The notes beneath the pieces are model-generated. The model saw nothing but the letters and a program-made list of their open reading frames with translations. It was not told the DNA's origin and searched no databases. Source: Gambelia wislizenii (lineage: Eukaryota > Chordata > Lepidosauria > Squamata > Crotaphytidae). From it: a DNA stretch of 64,000 nt. How positions within the stretch are numbered: the first letter of the stretch is position 1; each line of letters opens with the position of its first letter. The stretch covers positions 284,560,028 to 284,624,027 of the forward strand of contig JAUMIR010000002.1 in the NCBI GenBank assembly GCA_030847615.1, written 5' to 3'. The position numbers were made by a program, and so were the translations under genes. Positions 39,345 to 51,373 of this stretch are shown here, piece after piece.

Positions 39345-40110
39345 GCCCGATCCAATGGTACTGGGTTAAACTGAGTATTTTCTTATATCACTGTAAAGAG
39401 CCCTACCCTGGCCTGCCCCTGTTCGAGCCCCGTATCTGCCTGGGGGGTCGTAAGGACTGCCCAAGGCAGACCAGGGTAAATGACCTGCATCATCTGGACT
39501 GCAGGGCTCTGGAATTGGGACAAACTGGGGTAGTTGGCCTGTGTAGATAAGCCCCAAGACCACTTCTGCACTGTGGTTTTTCCCCTGACACATATGCTTG
39601 TGTTCAAGGAAGAAGCAGGTAATGAAACAGAGGTACTCATTCATCAAGTGCTACTTTGGGCTTGCTGAGTTGTTTCAAAATTGCGTTTTAACCCAGACCT
39701 AATAAATGTCACCTCACCTCCCCATAAGTTTCCTCCTACCCACATCTCTTTTATCTTCCTTCTAAGAACTGGTTTGGTTGTTTGCAGCTCATGCTCATCT
39801 TATAATGCTTTGTCATATAGTGAATGATTATAGGCAATTGTGGGTTTGGCTGATTTGACTGAGCAATCTAGGCCAATTTACTTGGTAGGCAACTTGGCAC
39901 AATCAAGCCTGCTCTTCCAGCTGTTTGAGGCGTGCTTCCTGTGAGCTGATTCTGTTATGAATCAACAAGGGATTGTCTAGATGGGCAATTTACCCCAGCT
40001 TCCCCCCAGCGTGGAGCCCTGTAGTCCAAACAACACAGGGTTTTTGCCCCATTCCACCTTCAGGCAGTCCAACTGGGGGAAAGTCTGTTGAATACATAAA
40101 AAAAAAAAAA
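39345..40110. mobile_element. MITE fragments with tagataagcccc/ttgtctagat ends
   Basis: 39400-39555 is related to the element at 5400 (tgcatcatctggactgcagg, tgtagataagcccc). 39967-40085 reads in the other direction (attgtctagatgggcaattt, ggtttttgccccattcc). Probably two copies of one non-autonomous family. Confidence 0.45.
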
Positions 40111-40632
40111 AATAGGAAAATCTGTGTTATGTAGGGAAACCCAGAGGAGTCTGGCACAGGAATGCAGTGTCTGTATCACCAGACACTGATGCCATTGACA
40201 CTGGTGTCTCTCTGAAGCCAGAAAGTATACATTCAAGACTGATCATATGCAGGGGACCTTGATCATGTGCTGAGGGCAACCTCCCCTTTCAGTGGTGTGG
40301 CTGCCACTGCCAATACATACCAGCATGCAGGCATGGACTCCTGCCCATTTCATCACAGTAATTTTTTTTTGGAGGGGGGGGGGAATCTGGGCCAAATCCA
40401 GGGCCAGAATATGCCAGCCAGAAGCCAGCGTATTCTGGTAGGTCTATACAAGCCCCAAGTTTTGAGAATTGCGTCCGTGGAGTAACATTTTTATTCTGCT
40501 CTTCAGAACTGCAGAGCATTCTAAACTCTCCCTCCCCTTAACAATTTTATCTTCCAAACAATCCTGTAAAGTAGATTAGGCTGCACAATAACAAGTGGCC
40601 CAAGATCACCCCTTGAGCTTCATAGCTGAGTA

Positions 40633-41479
40633 CAGTTGTCCCTTCACATTCGCGGGGGTTAGGTTCCATAGACCCCCGCGAATGTGAAAATTCTGCGAAT
40701 AATGACAGCCCTCCCCCCACCCTCCCCAAGCGACCCTGAGGCCTCCAGAGGCCTCGTGGTCGCTCTATCTGGCCGCTCCCCGCCCTCCCCAAGCGACCCC
40801 TGAGGCCTCCGGAGGCCTTGTGGTCGCTCCTCCCGACCGCCCCCCGCCCTCCCCAAGCGACTCAAAGGCCTCTGGAGGCCTCGCGGTGGGTTTTCCCAGC
40901 GGCCCCCCGCCCTCCCCAAGCGACCCAGAGGCCTCCGGAGGCCTCGTGGTTGCTCTCCCCAGCCACCCCCCCACCCTCCCAGAGCGACCCCAAGGCCTCC
41001 GGAGGCCTCGTGGATGCTCTCCCCAGCCACCCCCGCCCTCCCAGAGAGACCCCGAGGCCTCCGGAGGCCTCGAGGTCGCTCTCCCCAGCCACCCCCTGCC
41101 CTCCCAGAGCGACCCCGGAGCCTCCGGAGGCCTCGTGGTCGCTCTCCCCGGCCTCCCCCCCTCCCAGAGCGACCCCGGGGGCCCCATGAAGGCCTCCCCG
41201 GCCCTCCCCACCCCTCCCCAGGCCTTCATGGGGCCTCCGGAGCGTCTCCGGGGGCCCCGTGAAGGCCTCCCCGGCCCTCCCCCCTCCCTCCCAAGGCCTT
41301 CGCGGGGCCTCCGGAGGGTCTCCGAAGGCCCCGTAGAGGCCTCCCCACTCGCTCCCAGTGCTTTCACGGGGCCTCTGGAGGCCCCATGTCGCGGTTTTGG
41401 GGGGGCCCAGGGGGCCCTCCCAAAACCGCGAATAAGCAAAATCGCGAATGTCAAGTTCACGAATGTGGAGGGGCAACTG
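40633..41479 (+). mobile_element. Tigger-like MITE expanded by an internal GC-rich minisatellite
   Basis: Ends CAGTTGTCCC and GGGCAACTG with TA on both sides (40631-40632, 41480-41481); subterminal parts cacattcgcgggggtt and aaatcgcgaatgtcaagt are as in related MITEs. Relatives without the expansion are about 215-230 bp; this one is 847 bp. Open frames of over 200 codons on both strands are repeat artefacts. Confidence 0.8.
40715..41395. repeat. GC-rich minisatellite, about 62-bp unit with a perfect palindrome
   Basis: About seven imperfect units, each with ccctccc(c)a, agcgacccc, then GAGGCCTCCGGAGGCCTC or a near variant, then gtggtcgctc. From about 41170 the units turn into a shorter degenerate form (ggcctccccggccctcccc). 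The palindrome is best kept at about 41052-41070. CpG density is far above the surroundings. Confidence 0.85.
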
Positions 41480-41734
41480 TAATGATTTTAAATTAGGTAT
41501 CTCAGATCCCAGTCTGACGGGGGTTGGCAGCAAGTTCTGACGATGAAAAGATCTTTGCAGGCTAACTTGAAAAATTTATATATGTCAGAATTCAAATTGG
41601 AGAGACAGAAAAAATATTAGCAGAAACCAAAATAACATTTTAAAATTTCATGGGTGAATTGGAATGTGAAATTCTACAATTCTACAGCTTTAAATCTAGC
41701 ATTCTATTCTCAATATCATCTGGCTCTCAAATAA

Positions 41735-42025
41735 TTTTATTTATTTATGTATGTATTTATTTATTTATTTGCTGGATTTATATCCCACATTACTTCCAAG
41801 ATGGGATTCAAGGCAGCTTACAATAATTTAAAAAATACAACTAAAATATTATAAAAGTTAAAAATAATTAAATAATTACAATTATTAAAACATAATAGTT
41901 AAAACACGACGTGGATTAAAATATAATATCAATAAATATTATGAAAATTAAAAGGCATTTAAAACCAGCACATTTAAAATTCACATTTCAAAAGGCTTTC
42001 TAAATAAAAATGTCTTCACCTGCTG
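41735..42025. repeat. Dispersed repeat, copy also at 26205
   Basis: Starts with ttatttat runs, then ctggatttatatcccacatt, ttcaaggcagcttacaataa and ctaaataaaaatgtcttcac, in the order seen at 26205-26480. A (GATA) run follows near 42070. Confidence 0.6.
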
Positions 42026-42359
42026 ATGAATTAGTCATATCATGGACTCCAGGGCCTAAACCTCTTCATAGATAGATAGATAGTCATAGTACATATAGCT
42101 GATGTCATCAGCTCTTCTAGAAACATATTATATACAAGTTATTTAAACAACTGATACTTGTAATAAGCTTAAAATTATATAAATAAAATCCATAATCATC
42201 TATCCCATATTCCTATCACAAAAAAGCCTAAAAGTATCAAAATCAAATTCTTTATCCTTTCAGAGTTGGGGCTTATATGAAACATTGCTGCTTCCCCCCA
42301 TTCCTTACATAATCCAACAGTTTATCTACCTTCTAATTGCAGCGTTTATTAGAAACTTA

Positions 42360-42420
42360 TAGAATCATAGAATTGCAGAATTGGAAGAGACCACAAGGGC
42401 CATCCAGTCCAACCCCCTGT
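42360..42420 (-). mobile_element. CR1 LINE 3' tail fragment
   Basis: tagaatcatagaattgcaga, gaagagaccacaagggcc and atccagtccaaccccctg: reverse complement of the CR1 end. Confidence 0.8.
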
Positions 42421-43009
42421 ATTCTTTTCCTCAGTTCTACAGAATTCTATTTTTGAGTTTTTTCAGTCTTGGAAACTTGTACAAATTTCCCCCATTTGTT
42501 TTACCATAATAGTGTCACATACTTCCAATCATCCCAGTATTTTCCCATAAGTCTGTGGTTTAACGAGATTATCAGACACAGGGGAATGCACCAAAAATTG
42601 CACTCTCAATCACATCACAAGATTGCAACAAGAACAGAAAGGGCGACCTTACCAGATGCCCATGTCCTTCTGCCGTTCCAGTGACGTAGCACTGCACCAG
42701 ATGAGGCTTCATGTTTGTAAGGACGGGAACAAGCTGCTAATAAAAAGGGACACATTAAGAAAACTCTCCAAAACTTTTTTTTCCATTTGGGCATCTAGGT
42801 GGTGCAACATGTTCAGTAGGTATATTTCAGGTTCCATTAGATAATTAATTTTTAGTGTCTTCGTTATTAAAAAAGTGAATTTTTCCCTAACATTTTGTGG
42901 CTTTCTTACACTACTACCATGTATGAAAGAATGCACCTTTTTCTTTTGCCACATTTCCAGCATTTATCACATTTTTCTGTATTTTTGCTAATTTCTCTGG
43001 CACCATCTA

Positions 43010-43684
43010 CCGTATATTCCGGCGTATAAGACGACTGGGCGCAAAAGACGACCCCCTCAATTTTTAAGTTAAAATATAGAGTTTGCCCCCTCCCCACAGC
43101 CAGCCACCTGGCTGGAAAGCCTGTCCCCCACCAGCCAGCCAGCTCAGTGGCTATAGATGATGGAATAGTCTGTGAAATTAAAGGACTGAGAACAGCTAAA
43201 AAAGCATGGGATACTTTGAAAAATCTCTGTGGTGTTCAATCTTTGGAAAGTAAGGTTGCATTAATACTGTAAGCTGGTTAATATGAAGCTATCAAATCCC
43301 AAATTTTTGAATGAGCACATTAATGAATGAGCACATTAATGATTTTAGAGCCACAGTGGTAGACAAGAGAATTTCACCATAGACAAAACTTGATGCAGAA
43401 TGATAAGTCTGAATCCAGAAATTCTAATTTTAGGCTAACTTGTCCTGAAAAGAAACATTATTTTGACTCTCCTGAGCTAAATGGGGGGCCATTTAACTCT
43501 ACGAAGGCAAAGCAGTCATTCTCACAGCAGGAGGAAGGATCTGCTGGGAAAACTGCCCAGGCCATTTTACACTTCAATCATTCTCACAGCAGGGGAGTAT
43601 GATTACTGGGGTATAAGACCACCACCCCACTTTTGAGGAGATTTTCAAGTGTTAAAAAGTAGTCTTGTATGCAGCAATATACGG
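43010..43684 (+). mobile_element. TA-flanked DNA element carrying a Copia-Gag-like segment, shorter copy
   Basis: Left end CCGTATATTCCGG(cgtataa) and right end (ttgtatgcagc)AATATACGG are inverted matches; TA flanks at 43008-43009 and 43685-43686. Inside, 43150-43600 corresponds to the Gag-like coding segment of the copy at 58553 (K-K-A-W-D-T-L-K-N-L, F-L-N-E-H) but lacks the middle part and has a duplicated 'aatgagcacattaatga'. Confidence 0.75.
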
Positions 43685-44898
43685 TATATAACTTCTTGTA
43701 GTAGTTTTCTTTTATATTATAACTTCTTGTCAACGTCACATTTTTGTTCCAGGATTTTCCCTGATGTTCTAACTTTATTGACTGATTATATTTCATGCCC
43801 AGTTAAGCATGTTATCTTTAACTCTTTCTTGCTCCATTTCTAATTATACCAGTAATTTGTAGATTTTTGCTATAATATGCTTCTTTCCAACTTGTTTTAC
43901 TATCTCAAATTCAGTCATCTTCTCTTCTCTACCTTCTAATTTCATATCTATTTTAAGAGGGCCTAAAACTCTTGACTTGGGTCTGGAATATAGGAATGTA
44001 GTGTGCTACTCGATGGCTGGGCCTCAGATCCCTCTTCAGGACTAGAAGGGGACAAGGAAATGAAGTTCCTGCAATGGCACCCATGGCATCTAGTATCATG
44101 AATCCCCTGGATTGTCCAGACTTGGTATGAATACCAGAGATCTCAGTTTCAGGCCTTGCAACTGATCAGCACTTTTTGCTTAAGGTGCTCCAGTATGCAT
44201 CCAACACCATGCCAGCCACTATTTTGTCACTCCCTCATATACTCGTCAGGCAATAATAAAAGAAACAGGCTTCACTACTTCAGATTTTGTGGTCCTATGG
44301 TATTAGGACATCGATATTCATATTTTAGGGTTGCCAGATATCCCTTGGTGGTTTTGTTTTTTTTTATTTAGACTGTTGGTACATACCAAAAAAAGAAACC
44401 AGATAAGGATTTTCGTAATGAAAGAAGTGTTTGTATGATGTAACTTATGTTTGGAAAACACAGCAATATTTTAATTTTTATTAAAAAAAATGTATGACTA
44501 AGTTAACATAAATCAATATGTTTAATTGGTATTTAGGTAGTGTTACCTGTCCTGGCAGCCCCCACCTTTTTCAATAACACATAATTGGCAATATTTAATA
44601 ATTTGGCTGGCTATGGCTCTCCATGTGGTTGGCAAGTAAACCAGGGACGCCTCAGATACTAAGGTTGGAGTTATGCACAACCTAGGGAGGGGCCTTGGAA
44701 ATTCCTCAAACAGGTCATACCCAGGTCAGAGTTCTTCCTGAAGAACACCTGGAGATGAGTCATCTACTAATTCAAAGATAGCTGAGCACTTAGTACCTGT
44801 AAAACGGGTTTTTCCTCTTTTCCCTAGATCATAATGGAAGGTTACCTGTGCCCATTCAGTTCCAAATAACTAGACCACTAACAATCGTTTACACATCT
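43685..44898. other. No gene recognised
   Basis: AT-rich sequence with no motif or repeat end that I can name. Confidence 0.4.
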
Positions 44899-45031
44899 GA
44901 ATCATAGAATCATAGAATTGCAGAGTCGGAAGAGACCACAAGGGCCATCCAGTCCAACCCCCTGCCATGCAGGAAATCACGATCAAAGCATCCCCGACAG
45001 ATGGCCATCCAGCCTCTGTTTAAAAGACTTC
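44899..45031 (-). mobile_element. CR1 LINE 3' end fragment
   Basis: gaatcatagaatcatagaat, gaagagaccacaagggcc, caaccccctgccatgcagg and gatggccatccagcctctg on the + strand are the reverse complement of the CR1 3' end. Confidence 0.88.
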
Positions 45032-45097
45032 CTTTCTCTAGTCTTGGGAAACTCCAAGATATATTGTATTCCACTCTAACTAAATACACTAAATAAA

Positions 45098-45425
45098 AGA
45101 GAGCCAGTGTTGTTATAAGTGGTTTGAGCATTGGACTATGATTCTGGAGACCAGGGTTCAAATCTCTGCTCATTCCATGGAAACCCACTGTGTGACCTTG
45201 GGCAAGTCACGCATTCTCAGCCTCAGAGAAAGGCAAAGGCATGTGGTGTTACTAGTGCTAGTGTCATCCCTCCTTCCGACAATGTCACCTGGTGTGGTTC
45301 AGCCTCTACACACACACCTAGTGCCGCCACTGGCAAGGTCAACCCTCCTGAACAAATCTTGCCATGAAAACCCTGTGAGAGGGTCACCGTAAGTTAGAAA
45401 TGACTGGAAGGCACACAGCAACAAA
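45098..45425 (+). repeat. tRNA-headed SINE with BovB-like tail, containing a foreign block
   Basis: Head ataagtggtttgagcattgg and B box gggttcaaatc; body accttgggcaagtcacgc; tail aaatgactggaaggcacaca then gcaacaaa. The tail resembles the 3' end of the BovB LINE at 57905, as expected for Sauria-type SINEs mobilised by BovB. A block at about 45265-45340 (acctggtgtggttcagcctc) is not part of the usual body and recurs near 34640. Confidence 0.75.
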
Positions 45426-46063
45426 TGTAGCCTATTGGCTTGTGTCTATGTGAGTGCAGATAAAGTCAAGTCTCTTTAAATGTACTATTCCATATCTGCT
45501 ATGGAGTTATTTACGTGACTTAGCAGTATAGCCAGTTGGGACTATCTTGGAAAACACCAACATAATGGGTTGATATAAATACAGTATGTGTTGAGCTTAT
45601 TGGCAACAAGTATTGATAAGGCCAACAGTAGCATGAAAAAGGTGCCCCTCCACTTGCCTTTACCACTGTCCTCCTGAAAATCACATCAGGGGCTCATGTG
45701 TCACCTTAGGAACCTCTGGTACAATTGCAACCCCCCCTTTTTTTTTGGAAAAATGAAATGGATGCCTGGAAGCAGGAGAGGTAACAGGGCCATTCTGGTA
45801 ATCTACTGCAGTTCTACACTCATGATGGCATGGTATCAACCCAGTTGTTGTTGTCATTTGAGTTAAGTGTTGATTGTACAATTAAAAAATAAACCAGGCT
45901 AAATTTTATTTATTTATTTAAAATAAATAAATAAAAATAAACCAGTGTTTGTCTTTGGTTTAGGATGCTGACTTGTTACAAGAGCCACAATCTAGGAATT
46001 CTGATTTGAACATGGTTTTAAACATAGGATGGATGGCTCTGAGTGACTGGAAGATCCAAGCAG

Positions 46064-46261
46064 GGGCCCTTTCACACAACACTATTATATGATTCCACTT
46101 TAATTGCCATGGCTATCTCCTGTGGAATCCTGGGGTTTGTGGTCTGGTGAGATGCTTGAGCTCTCTGGCTGAGAATTCCAAATATCTCGTGAAACTAAAA
46201 ATCTCAGGGTGCAGCCATAGTAGTTAAAGTAGAATCATAGTGATATAATGATGTAGAACCC
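46064..46261. mobile_element. Hairpin MITE
   Basis: atgattccactttaattgcc at the left pairs with the inverted agttaaagtagaatcat at the right; inner pairing at ctcctgtggaatcctggg is partly decayed. Sister of 51374. Confidence 0.65.
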
Positions 46262-46444
46262 AAGAATGACCAACCTGAATGCACCAACATGCTTCCTTAT
46301 TACCAAGGATTGTTGCTTATGGCTTCAGTATAATGTAGTTTATTGAGAATCCAGCACTGTCTAGCATTATCAATTGAAAGGGATTCTGCAGCTCTAGTTC
46401 GCCCCCACCCCCGTGGGTGGGTGTTTTAGGGGGACATGGATATA

Positions 46445-46674
46445 CAGTTGTCCCTCCGTATCCATGGATTTGGTATCCACAGATTTAAGAATTCACAGCT
46501 TGAAAATATTCTTTAAAAAATAATAATCCAAAAAGCAAACCTTGATTTTGCCATCTTATGTAAGGGACACCATTTTGCTATGCCATTGCATATAATGGGC
46601 CTTGAGTGTTCACAGATTTTGGTATCCACAGGGGGTCCTGGAAACTAACCCCAGTGAGTATGAAGGAACAACTG
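46445..46674 (-). mobile_element. Tigger-like (pogo) MITE
   Basis: CAGTTGTCCC and GGAACAACTG ends, TA flanks (46443-46444, 46675-46676), same orientation as the copy at 32282. Confidence 0.85.
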
Positions 46675-46676
46675 TA

Positions 46677-48216
46677 GTAGTGGTAAATCACAGGAGGATT
46701 GCAAGTGGTAAATGATGTCATTTGGACCCAAATTTCAGTGCTTTTGTCAAAGACAGCTATGATTGTTGCACTCTAGTATTTACCCAATACCAACACTGTG
46801 CAGAAAGGCATAGGCTTCACATCCCCTGACCAGAGAAATTACACCAGAAGAATTACATGAAACCATGCACACCCAGGTTTATTTCAACCAAAAAAGCAAT
46901 TTTGGACTGAATTTTTGGGGTGGTTCTTGGAGAAGCAAGGGCTATTCATGACCCCCTACCCTTGGAGATTCAGGAGCGCATCAGATTGCACAGTTCCCAC
47001 CTACAGGGCTGTTAAAAGACTGAAAGTATTGTATAGGTTTGCTCCTGGTGTATGGGGTAGAATATTACAATCAGTTGAAATCTGAGATAATGGAACAGTT
47101 CAAGATGGGTGTCACGAAAGAGGCTGTGACCTAACTGAATTGGACCTTTTTCTTCTCTTGTTCCAACCTCAATGGCCTCATTTTCCAGGAATTCTTAAAC
47201 TTCTACAAGATGCTATATAAACATGGTAAATGCAATAAATTAACAAAACCCTACCCAAGCCAGTTTAGACAGTCATGAATTACTCCCTTCCCTCCAAGGT
47301 CAGGGAGTGCAACTCCCCCTCTGCCACCACACACAGGCACACAGACACTTGGATCTTAAAGGGGATAAGATGTAAACTGCCTTGTCCTTTCCTCTACTGC
47401 CAGGGGTGCAACCACCAATAAAGACTGGAAACTTGCCATCGTATTCTTCGCACTCATTGCCCTGTGGGCCTTCATGGAACTCTGCTTGTGCACTTGAGAC
47501 AGCAGTCATCCAAGTACTTTTGCTTTCCATGGACAGAACAGCCTCTTAACATGATCATTTTCTCCTCAGCTCCTGCCCAATTTTCAATCATTTGCAGATT
47601 CCAACAGGAATATACAAAACCATACCACATTCAATGAGCGGGCATCCCAGTTGTATCAAACAGTGTTTTACTGATCTTCCCAAGGGAAAGAAAAATGCTT
47701 CCTCGGTCATCCTATATCAACGTGAAAAGATACCAAATTGAAATTTCAGGTTATGGCAGACTTCATCTCTCAACTGACTGGCCTTTGCCCTAGCTCTGGT
47801 CTCTGTGCCCACCTGCAGAGCCAGTATTTCTCACATCAAATGTACACAACTCCAGTGGAGCAGGGACTGCTGCAGCCACCGCCTCCTCTTCCAGGTATAT
47901 CTGAAGGCCGGCCGCTTAGGATTATCAGGCCTGTCCCTTTAATGATTGTGTAGATTTCCACGGGTATTGCTTGCCATGTAGCACCCGCTAAAATTCCCTC
48001 TTCTACACAACCACTATTTCACCTGGCAACCCTAATTTGGTAGTGAAGAGGAGAAGAGAGCTTTAGGCCAGCAGAATGGAAAAATTCTCTAGATCCTGAT
48101 GTTGCTATTTTAAATCTGGACAAGTCCTTGTTGAAATATGCACCATCACTCAGTGGTCTGAGCAGGCTGGGGTGCCTCACCATCACCATGCCATTTCAGG
48201 ATGAGGTGCTCCTCTG
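46677..48216. other. No gene recognised
   Basis: Mixed-composition sequence; small ORFs without motifs. Confidence 0.4.
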
Positions 48217-49251
48217 TGAAGTTGAAGGCTTTCACGACCAGCATCAATAGATTTTCCTTGGTTTGTTTCTGGACTGTGAGTCTGTGTTCTGAAAGAGTTT
48301 ATTCCTGACATTTTGCCTGCATCTGTGGCTGGCATCTTCGGAGAATGGTTGGGTAGGAGTGTGATGGTGGGGTATATACTGTGAACCCCTGTTGGGGAGG
48401 ATATGTAAATTTTTGTGTCCAATGGCTAGTTTCTGGGTGGAGATATGCAAGGAGGATTAGTGTCTGCTTGGCTAATGGTTGGTTAATAATCCATTATCTG
48501 CTGGAAATCCCCCTGTCCCTGGGTGGAGTTCATTTGCAAGTGTTTTGTTTTTTATTTTGGTGTTTTTCAGGACTGGCAGCCAGATTTTGTTTACTTTTAG
48601 GGTTTCTTCTTTCCTGTTAAAGTTGTCCAGGTGTTTGTCAATTTCAATAGCTTCTCTGTGCATTCTGGCATGATAGTTGTTGGCCTGGTCCAGAATTTCT
48701 GTGTTTTTTAAATAACATTTTGTGTCCAGGTTGGTTTATAACGTGTTCTCCTACTGCTGATTTTTCTGGCTGGCCCCGTCTGCAGTGTCTCTCGTGTTCC
48801 TTGATTCGTCTTTGCACACTGCGTTTAGTGGTTTCTATGTAAATTTGTCCACAGCTGTATGGTATGCGGTAAACTCCTGCAGCTGTGAGAGGGTCTCTTT
48901 TGTCCTTTGCTGAGTGTAGCATTTCTTGGATTTTCTTGGTTGGTCTGTAGATCGTTTGGAGGTTCTATTTCCTCATCAGTTTCCCTATTCTGTCTGTGAC
49001 TCTTTTGATGTATGGTAAAAATACCTTCCCTTTGGGTGGCGATTTTTCTTCATTCCTGTGGGGTTTTTTCTGGGTCTGGCTGCTCTTGTGGTGTCTGAAG
49101 AACTCCCATCTTCACCCAGGACAAAAAAGAAGCACAATAAAACATTGGTAGACTGCGCAAAAAGGATCTGTGAACCCCACTACCTGGAAGACAAACTGAA
49201 GCACCTAAACTGGGCCCTACAGGTTAATGGTTACTCCAGATCAGACATCTA
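48217..49251 (-). mobile_element. Penelope-like retroelement with internal inversion
   Basis: On the minus strand, 49095 down to 48217 is the element's 3' part: linker, GIY-YIG endonuclease (G-V-Y-R-I...G-Q-I-Y-I-E, Gly lost at the last position), N-F-N-R-K-E-E-T and the tail (ccagccacagatgcaggc). On the + strand, about 49096-49251 encodes the segment that normally lies just upstream (K-R-I-C-E-P-H-Y-L, N-G-Y-S-R-S-D-I). The two parts meet in opposite orientation at a point that is contiguous in the sister copy. Frameshifts break the coding parts. Confidence 0.85.
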
Positions 49252-49599
49252 ATTTTTCGAAATTCAACATTTTAATCCAATTTTTTTTAGATGTATGAAC
49301 AAAACAATACATTGGCAAGAAAAGCTCCAGAAAGGAATGTGGGTGCCATTGTGCTCTTTGTTGAGACTAGAAGAATCTGTATAATGATCAGGTGTAATGG
49401 CAAGTATAAGTACACTAAAGTCAATTGCTAGATTCCTTCACACATACATTTTTCCATCTTTTGAGCAAGCTCCATGATTGTGAACAACTCTAGGGCTGAG
49501 AGAATGTGACTTCCCAAGGCCACCCAGTGAGTTTATATGGCTGAGGCACATTACCCATTTCTCACTTATTTTTGTTTCCAACCTATAAAATGAATTTTA

Positions 49600-49806
49600 T
49601 AGGTTTTTCCTTTGTTTATTGATTTTAAAGACTGCATCTTCTCCATGTTGTTCCAATATTTCTAATAATGCTGTCATAGTTTCCAAGGGATCTTCAAGAT
49701 TATCATTATATCATCAGCAAAAGCTCTTAATCTGATGAAACCTCTCTTCAGCATCAGCCCTTTGATTTTCTCTTCTTGTCTTATCACACTCAGTAGAACT
49801 TTCTGA
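49600..49806 (-). mobile_element. L1 LINE fragment with the RT active site
   Basis: The minus strand reads Q-E-E-K-I-K-G-L then L-R-A-F-A-D-D-I-M-I-I-L, the L1 reverse transcriptase block with F-A-D-D intact. Only about 200 bases remain. Confidence 0.65.
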
Positions 49807-49867
49807 TGTCACCGCCATTTAAAAAAGAAACTATTTCCCTGGTGCACACAAGCGATATTTTGCCTTT

Positions 49868-49891
49868 ACACACACACACACACACACACAG
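49868..49891. repeat. (CA)n microsatellite
   Basis: Uninterrupted run of CA followed by an A-rich stretch. Confidence 0.9.
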
Positions 49892-51373
49892 AAAAAAGAA
49901 AAAACAACACCCCATTTTATTACCTTAGTGATCACTCGCTAAGGTGAAAATCCAGCATGGTGGCAGCAGGTGCTTGCCCTGTTAGAAAGCCCCACTCCCC
50001 TGTGCTCATCCAGCCAATTAGGTTTGCATTTCCACTCATATGGGAAAGTGATGCAAATTGAATTGCTTGTCCCAATGAGCAGGAATGTGCATATCACATG
50101 GAGCTTTTTAAAAGCTCCAGGAAAAGCCGTGAAGGTTTTCATGGCATTGTTTTTGGAGTTTTTTGCTGCCCCCCCTTCTGAATACAGTGCACTGATGCAG
50201 GTTCCTATTAATACTGATCATCTTCCCAGAAAATTCCATTAGGGACTTTATCAGATTAGCATCTAAAAATGCTGTAATTCCACAAATGAGGATAGCAGAA
50301 ACATCGTGGCATTATCACACTTACTATCACACATTGCTGTAATCACACAAAAGAACTGCCACAGAATCATTGCACAATGACCATGAGCACTTTAAGAATG
50401 GGAGTTTACTTCATGGATTGAGCATGGGTGAGATTTAGGTGGTTCTCATGTGAAGATGCGAGCACGCTTAAAACCAGTAAAAACTCCTTAATTTACAAAG
50501 TAAATGAACAAACAGTTAAACAAACCTAAAAATGTGCAAACCTATTGGGAGAGTTCATAAAAAGAACGCCCTGTGCTTTGTTTTTGTGTTCTCACCCAGA
50601 GGACTCTGGGGACTGCCCATTCTCGCTGGAATCTCACGATTACAATAGTATGTGGTTTGATATGCCTTCAATAACATGAAAAAAAAGCTCAATTGATGAT
50701 CTATTGATGGGTTAACCCATCAATTAGAAGCAACAGGTTTTTTGCAGCTGGAGCATGGATTAACAATGCGAAGGCAGTGATGTCAAGCAATAGCTAGGTC
50801 CATTCATGCTACCATGACATCGTAATCCCACAATTTTTGCCATGTCTAATAAAGTCCTAGGATTATTTTGAGCATTTAGATGACCCCTCTGATATTGCTT
50901 GGCCAGGTGTCCCAGTTTTCATCTGTGAAATGTCGGAAGGTATGTGACGGTGAAACCAAACAGTGTATTAGAATGCACAAATCCAAAATGCGAAGAGAGC
51001 AAAAGACTTTTCAGCATTTTGGGGTGGGGGCTAGGGTTTGTTAGTTTGTTTTATTAAAACAGAGTGTGGGATGGGGAAATTTTGCCCACTCCAAAAAGGT
51101 TTTGGCCAGCCATACCCATCAGTCCCAGCCAGTATGACTAATGGTAAGAGATTTGAGGAGTTCTAGTCAAGATCATCTGAAGGGCCAGAGGTTGCCCATC
51201 CCTGCTATACAGTCCATTAGCAGGTCACCTAGACTTGCAATGATTGTAAAGAGCATGGACTGAGAATAAGAGCAGGACACAGATCCAGATGAGAAGCACA
51301 AGAAAGGAAAAGCACTGATGCCAACCTGACTGGAGAGGAAGAACACACAGGCCCTAAGAGCAGAAAAACACTT
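49892..51373. other. No gene recognised
   Basis: Mixed sequence. 51090-51205 (agccatacccatcagtccca ... gggccagaggttgcccatcc) resembles 23520-23585, part of a dispersed repeat not assigned to a family. Confidence 0.4.

Noticed and set aside
40659..41533. Overlapping open frames of 120-231 codons on both strands
   Set aside because: They are proline/glycine/arginine-rich translations of the GC-rich minisatellite; open on several frames at once, no splice context, no domain.
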